Assembly: GCA_900553675.1 (NCBI GenBank)
Contig: USEH01000109.1
Span: 1 to 7,339 of the forward strand
Reading direction: 5' to 3'
From: an uncultured Ruminococcus sp.
GTDB lineage: Bacteria > Bacillota > Clostridia > Oscillospirales > Ruminococcaceae
DNA length: 7,339 nucleotides
A program made the position numbers and the translations under genes. Positions 3,990 to 7,339 of this stretch are shown here, one piece after another. Every line of letters starts with the position of its first letter. Position 1 is the stretch's first letter. The notes under the pieces are model-generated. The model saw only the letters and a list, made by a program, of their open reading frames with translations. It ran no database searches and had not been told where the DNA came from.

Positions 3990-5576
3990 TTATTTTCCAC
4001 TGTCTCCATAGTTAGATAGTACCCTCGCAGAAGGATCATTAACGTCGCACCCCTTCCACGCCTTGTTCGGCATCCAGAAGTCTACAATCATCTGCGACTG
4101 GTCGGGGTAGTACTTCTCAAAAATCTCGCGATACAAAAGCGATTCCTTTGTAAACGGCTTTGCGTGGGAGTACTTTGCGCAGAGCCACTCAAAATCGTCG
4201 TCAGAGTACTTTTCCTCGGCATACTCCTTTAAATAGTCCACCATTGAGTGACCCACCGCGTCTGAGAATGCCGCCTTTTCGCGGTACAAAAGGTCGTGCG
4301 GCAGGTATTCCCCATCCTCAAAGGCGTGACGCAGGAGATATTTTCCCTTGCCATAGGTGTTTAGCTTGCGCTCGGGGTCTATCGACATCACATAGCGAAC
4401 AAAATCAAGATCGCCGAACGGAACTCTTGCTTCAAGAGAGTTTACCGATATGCACCTGTCCGCCCGCAGAACATCGTACATATGCAGCTCGCGGATTCTC
4501 TTTTGGGATTCTCGCTGGAACTCCTCGGCGCTGGGCGCAAAATCGGTGTATTTGTAGCCGAAAAGCTCGTCGGAGATCTCGCCGGTCAGCAAAACTCGGA
4601 TGTCGGTGTTCTCATGAATCCACTTGCATAAAAGATACATTCCCATGCTTGCACGGATGGTGGTTATGTCATATGTTCCCAGAAGCTTTATGACCTCTTC
4701 AAGGGATGAAAGCACCTCGGCGCGGGTCATATAAACCTCTGTGTGGTCGCTTCCGATGTAGTCTGCTGCCTGTTTGGCGTATTTTAAGTCGATAGCGTCG
4801 CCCTCCATGCCGATGGCAAAGGTGCGGATCGGTTTATCCGAGCATTTCTGGGCGATTGCGCAGACCAGCGAAGAATCAAGCCCGCCCGAAAGCAAGAATC
4901 CCACCTTAGCGTCTGAAACAAGCCGCTTTTCAACCCCTGCTATAAGTCGGGTGCGTATGCCGGAGCAGATTTTGTCGAGGGACTCCTCCCGCAGGGATTC
5001 GTCAACCTCGGTCATGTCGGCGTACTTATAAAATCTGCCGCCCTTATAATAGTAGCCTGGAGGGAATGGCAGGATTTTATCGGTCAGACCCACAAGGTTC
5101 TTAGGCTCGCTGGCAATAACCATATAGCCGTCGGGGTCAAAGCCGTAATACAGCGGACGTATGCCTATCGGGTCGCGCGCGGCTATGAACTCGTGGGTTT
5201 TAGAATCAAACATTATCATCGCGAACTCGGCGTCCAAAAGCTTAAACATCTCCACGCCGTATTCGCGATATAGGGGCAGCAGAATTTCGCAGTCAGAGCC
5301 GCTTTTAAAGCTGTACCCCTTGGCTATAAGCTCGTTTTTGAGCTTTTCAAAGCCGTAAATCTCGCCGTTGCAGACCAGATATCCACCGTCGCGGACAAAG
5401 GGCTGCATACCCTCAGGGGTAAGACCCATTATAGCAAGGCGGTGAAAGCCAAGAATCCCGCTGCCGGTGTCGCAGATGCGGCTGTCGTCGGGTCCGCGGG
5501 AGATGGTGGCGGAAAAGCCGGTCATAAATTTTTCAATATCTGCATCGGGTCTGAGCCAGCCCATGATGGAACACAT
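3990..5576 (-). CDS. asnB: Asparagine synthetase B, glutamine-hydrolysing
   Basis: This enzyme converts aspartate, ATP and glutamine to asparagine, AMP, PPi and glutamate in the cytoplasm. The N-terminal glutaminase domain (about 1-190) has the nucleophile C2 (M-C-S-I-M-G), R27-G-P-D, H45-R-L, N70-G-E-I-Y and G93-S-D-C-E. The synthetase domain has the PPi-binding loop S230-G-G-L-D-S-S and Y302-D-I-T-T-I-R-A-S. The C-terminal region follows E. coli AsnB closely (E-A-R-V-P-F, K-A-A-F-S-D-A-V-G-H-S). Length 528 against 554 in E. coli. The usual S-G-E-G-(S/A)-D-E motif reads T331-G-E-I-S-D-E, a probable lineage variant. The start has AGGAG at 5591-5587, ten bases upstream, and retaining Cys at position 2 fixes it. 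It lies 268 bases downstream of the Amt-PII gene on the same strand, fitting ammonium/amide nitrogen assimilation. I see no convincing promoter of its own. Confidence 0.96.
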   Translation of the reverse strand: MCSIMGWLRPDADIEKFMTGFSATISRGPDDSRICDTGSGILGFHRLAIMGLTPEGMQPFVRDGGYLVCNGEIYGFEKLKNELIAKGYSFKSGSDCEILLPLYREYGVEMFKLLDAEFAMIMFDSKTHEFIAARDPIGIRPLYYGFDPDGYMVIASEPKNLVGLTDKILPFPPGYYYKGGRFYKYADMTEVDESLREESLDKICSGIRTRLIAGVEKRLVSDAKVGFLLSGGLDSSLVCAIAQKCSDKPIRTFAIGMEGDAIDLKYAKQAADYIGSDHTEVYMTRAEVLSSLEEVIKLLGTYDITTIRASMGMYLLCKWIHENTDIRVLLTGEISDELFGYKYTDFAPSAEEFQRESQKRIRELHMYDVLRADRCISVNSLEARVPFGDLDFVRYVMSIDPERKLNTYGKGKYLLRHAFEDGEYLPHDLLYREKAAFSDAVGHSMVDYLKEYAEEKYSDDDFEWLCAKYSHAKPFTKESLLYREIFEKYYPDQSQMIVDFWMPNKAWKGCDVNDPSARVLSNYGDSGK

Positions 5577-5628
5577 ATCAAATCAGCTCCTACTTTTCAT
5601 TTTGTTTGGTGGGAAAGATAGCTTTGTC

Positions 5629-5648
5629 CACGCACTTTGTGATGCGTG
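5629..5648. other. Hairpin in the asnB leader region
   Basis: CACGCA (5629-5634) and TGCGTG (5643-5648) are complementary around an 8-base loop, about 55 bases upstream of the asnB start. It could be a leader hairpin or a regulator site; it does not match the TGTNA-type GlnR/TnrA operator that I would expect for nitrogen control in Firmicutes. Confidence 0.35.
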
Positions 5649-5660
5649 TTCCAGTGAATA

Positions 5661-5792
5661 GATAAAAGAGAAAAGTGAAAAGTAGTGGTGTCGCCTTATG
5701 GCGACATATTATAAAATGGGCTTCGCCCCGCATTTATGCGCTTCGCGCACCTTATCTTTTCTCTTTTCTCTCTTATCTCTTCTCTTTTCTCT
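5661..5792. repeat. Polypurine/polypyrimidine-armed multi-hairpin repeat, copy B
   Basis: This has the same design and orientation as the repeat at 3791-3968. A purine-rich arm (5661-5685) and a pyrimidine-rich arm (5751-5792) are complementary with few mismatches. Between them lie TGTCGCC-TTAT-GGCGACA (5689-5706), GGGC-TTC-GCCC (5718-5728) and TGCGC-TTC-GCGCA (5737-5749), the first two separated by an AT-rich strip. The start of the interior, GGTGTCG(C or G)CTTA at 5687 and 3853, is shared by both copies, so they are direct repeats of one family although most of the interior differs. It lies between the Amt-PII and asnB genes and would be transcribed in any read-through mRNA. Confidence 0.75.
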
Positions 5793-5793
5793 G

Positions 5794-5823
5794 GGAGGAA
5801 TCCCACCAATGCGGGATTCCTCC
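5794..5823. other. Strong 11-bp hairpin downstream of the Amt-PII gene
   Basis: GGAGGAATCCC (5794-5804) and GGGATTCCTCC (5813-5823) are perfect complements around an 8-base loop, directly beside copy B of the repeat. On the minus strand it follows the Amt-PII stop by 21 bases, but a purine run, not a T run, comes after it. It may therefore be an RNA-processing or 3'-stabilising hairpin, or an accessory hairpin of the repeat (copy A also has one outside its arm), rather than a standard terminator. Confidence 0.55.
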
Positions 5824-5832
5824 TATTCGCGC

Positions 5833-5846
5833 AAACTTATAAGTTT
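5833..5846. repeat. 14-bp perfect palindrome over the Amt-PII stop codon
   Basis: AAACTTATAAGTTT is fully self-complementary and includes two bases of the TAA stop (5847-5845 on the minus strand). Role unknown; it could be chance in AT-rich sequence. Confidence 0.35.
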
Positions 5847-7339
5847 ACTCTACGTCCTGAAGTGCGTCGTATCCTTCTTCTCCTGTGCGAACCTTTACGA
5901 CGTTTTCAACGTCATATACAAATATCTTGCCGTCGCCGATGTGACCGGTGTACAGAACCTTTTTGGCAGTCTCTATAACCGTTCTTACAGGAATCTTGGA
6001 GACAACTATATCAACCTGAACCTTGGGCAAAAGGTTGGTTTCAACCGCAACACCTCTGTAGTATTCGGGGCGACCTCCCTGCTGACCGCAGCCTAAAACG
6101 TGCGAAACGGTCATGCCGGTGATTCCGAGAGACGTAAGAGCCGCCTTGAGAGAATCGAATCTTGACTCCTTGCAGATGATCTCAACCTTGGTGAACTTGG
6201 GAGTTTCACCGTCGTTAAAGGTCGGCACTTTCTTAACGGGTATTGCCTCGGCTTCGGGAATGTCTCCGGAGAAGGCGGTTATGCCGTCAATCGGAGCATA
6301 TGAGGAGTATTTGTTTACAGCGGGAGCAAAGTCGGGATATGCGCTGGGAAGACCGTGCTCGGTTATGTCAAGTCCTGCAAGCTCGTCTTCCGCTGTGGCT
6401 CTTATGCCGTGAAGCTTTTTGATTGCCGCAAAGGTGATTATCATCATAACAACTGCGTATGCAGCAACGGAGCCAAATCCCAGAAGCTGCAATCCAAGCT
6501 GCTTGAACGAGCCGGTGTAGAATAATCCCGAAAGACCTGCGGGAGCGTCGGGGTTTGCAAGTAAACCTACCGCGATAGTTCCCCAGATACCGTTTGCCAT
6601 ATGTACGCCTACCGCACCGACAGGGTCGTCGATGTGAAGCTTAAGGTCGAGAAATTCTACAATAACTACAACCAATATGCCCGAAACTATGCCGACAACG
6701 GTTGCGCCGATGGCGTCAAAGGCGTCGCATCCGGCGGTTACACCTACAAGACCTGCAAGTGAGGCGTTTAAGCACATTGAAACATCAGGCTTGCCGTTTT
6801 TGATCCATGTGTAGATCATTGTGGTGACTGTTGCAACCGAGGGAGCTATGGTGGTGGTTAAGAAGATGGAAGCAAGCTCGGAAACGCTTGTAGCGGCAGC
6901 GCCGTTGAAGCCGTACCAGCCCAGCCAGAGGATGAATACGCCCAGCGCGCCAAGGGTGATGGAGTGTCCCGGAATGGCGTTTACTTTAATAACCTTGCCT
7001 TTTTCATCCCGGACATACTTGCCGATACGGGGACCGAGGAATATCGCGCCGACAAGGGCTGCAATGCCGCCGACCATGTGAATCGCGCAGGAACCTGCAT
7101 AGTCGTGGAAGCCGAGCTGCGAAAGCCATCCGCCGCCCCATATCCAGTGGGCTTCAATGGGATAGATGAACAGCGAAATTACAGCGGAATAAATGCAGTA
7201 AGCCGAAAACTTGGTGCGCTCTGCCATCGCGCCGGAAACTATGGTTGCGGTGGTGGCGCAGAAAACGAGGTTGAAGACGAATGTTGAAGCGCCGGTAAAG
7301 CTGCCGTCTGCGGGGGAGGCTATGAACTCTTTAAAGTGG
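5845..7339 (-). CDS. amt: Ammonium channel fused to a C-terminal PII (GlnB/GlnK) domain, N-terminus cut by the window edge
   Basis: The frame is open through the window edge (first codon 7338-7336), giving 497 residues. ATG 7227 is internal: the 37 residues before it fit Amt proteins, ending in F-V-F-N-L-V-F-C-A-T-T-A-T-I-V-S-G-A-M-A-E-R. The Amt part (1 to about 320) conducts ammonium across the membrane. It keeps the D-Y-A-G-S motif (D79), both pore histidines (H87 in A-I-H-M, H246 in G-V-H-M-A-N-G) and the T-x-E-D-E-L-A-G-L-D-x-x-E-H-G end of the channel. After a roughly 45-residue linker comes a complete PII domain (384-497, encoded at 5848-6189): G-I-T-G-M-T-V, the T-loop, L-P-K-V, G-D-G-K-I-F-V and R-T-G-E-E. 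R47 (PII numbering), the residue that plugs AmtB in E. coli GlnK, is present, but the uridylylated Y51 is Val. In most bacteria PII is a separate glnK gene. asnB lies downstream. Confidence 0.95.
   Translation of the reverse strand, partial: HFKEFIASPADGSFTGASTFVFNLVFCATTATIVSGAMAERTKFSAYCIYSAVISLFIYPIEAHWIWGGGWLSQLGFHDYAGSCAIHMVGGIAALVGAIFLGPRIGKYVRDEKGKVIKVNAIPGHSITLGALGVFILWLGWYGFNGAAATSVSELASIFLTTTIAPSVATVTTMIYTWIKNGKPDVSMCLNASLAGLVGVTAGCDAFDAIGATVVGIVSGILVVVIVEFLDLKLHIDDPVGAVGVHMANGIWGTIAVGLLANPDAPAGLSGLFYTGSFKQLGLQLLGFGSVAAYAVVMMIITFAAIKKLHGIRATAEDELAGLDITEHGLPSAYPDFAPAVNKYSSYAPIDGITAFSGDIPEAEAIPVKKVPTFNDGETPKFTKVEIICKESRFDSLKAALTSLGITGMTVSHVLGCGQQGGRPEYYRGVAVETNLLPKVQVDIVVSKIPVRTVIETAKKVLYTGHIGDGKIFVYDVENVVKVRTGEEGYDALQDVE

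Noticed and set aside
3804..4039. Open frames on both strands inside the purine/pyrimidine repeat
   Set aside because: Their peptides are Lys/Arg/Glu or Ser/Leu/Phe low-complexity strings produced by the repeat arms.
4160..4693. Plus-strand open frame of 177 codons opposite asnB
   Set aside because: It is antisense to the conserved synthetase domain, rich in Arg/Pro/Ser, and has no ribosome binding site or protein signature.
5845..7227. Taking ATG 7227 as the true start of the ammonium channel gene
   Set aside because: The frame stays open to the window edge and the upstream residues match Amt family sequence, so the gene is truncated, not started, here.

Overview
The window looks like chromosome of a low-to-mid-GC Gram-positive anaerobe, most likely a Clostridia member of the Oscillospiraceae/Ruminococcaceae type. 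The signs are strong AGGAGG-like ribosome binding sites, textbook sigma-A promoters with 17-bp spacers, a secreted protein with choline-binding-type cell-wall repeats, an Amt-PII fusion and clostridial-type MscL and AsnB proteins. This assignment is inference from gene style, not from a marker gene.

Left part (1-2100): a divergent pair of secreted-protein genes. A truncated minus-strand gene starts at 91 with a signal peptide. A plus-strand operon starts at 349 and encodes a secreted cell-wall-repeat protein with a C-terminal domain resembling a protease pro-domain, a possible 13-codon leader ORF, and a lipoprotein with a bacterial Ig-like domain. The space between holds two back-to-back promoters whose -35 boxes are the outer ends of one long inverted repeat, with two TTGCGA-N4-TCGCAA type half-palindromes between them. 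The operon ends in a hairpin terminator at about 1986-2022.

Middle part (2038-3781): a strong promoter drives a seven-helix membrane protein of unknown function that starts at TTG. An approximately 117-bp terminal-inverted-repeat element begins exactly at its stop codon and looks like a MITE or a folded RNA with a three-way junction. A weak terminator and a promoter follow, then mscL, the large-conductance mechanosensitive channel. Its start is unclear: a 22-bp tandem repeat lies over the conventional starts, and the only good Shine-Dalgarno points to an AUA codon.

Right part (3782-7339): minus-strand nitrogen genes. A 5'-truncated ammonium channel fused to a PII signalling domain is followed downstream by glutamine-dependent asparagine synthetase (asnB). 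Ammonium uptake and its PII control are thus in one polypeptide, next to a gene that stores amide nitrogen in asparagine. On both sides of asnB lies one copy of the same type of unusual repeat: a polypurine arm, two to three GC-rich hairpins, and a complementary polypyrimidine arm, in the same orientation. These paired elements, the symmetrical divergent promoter and the 2890-3006 element are the features least explained by ordinary gene content.
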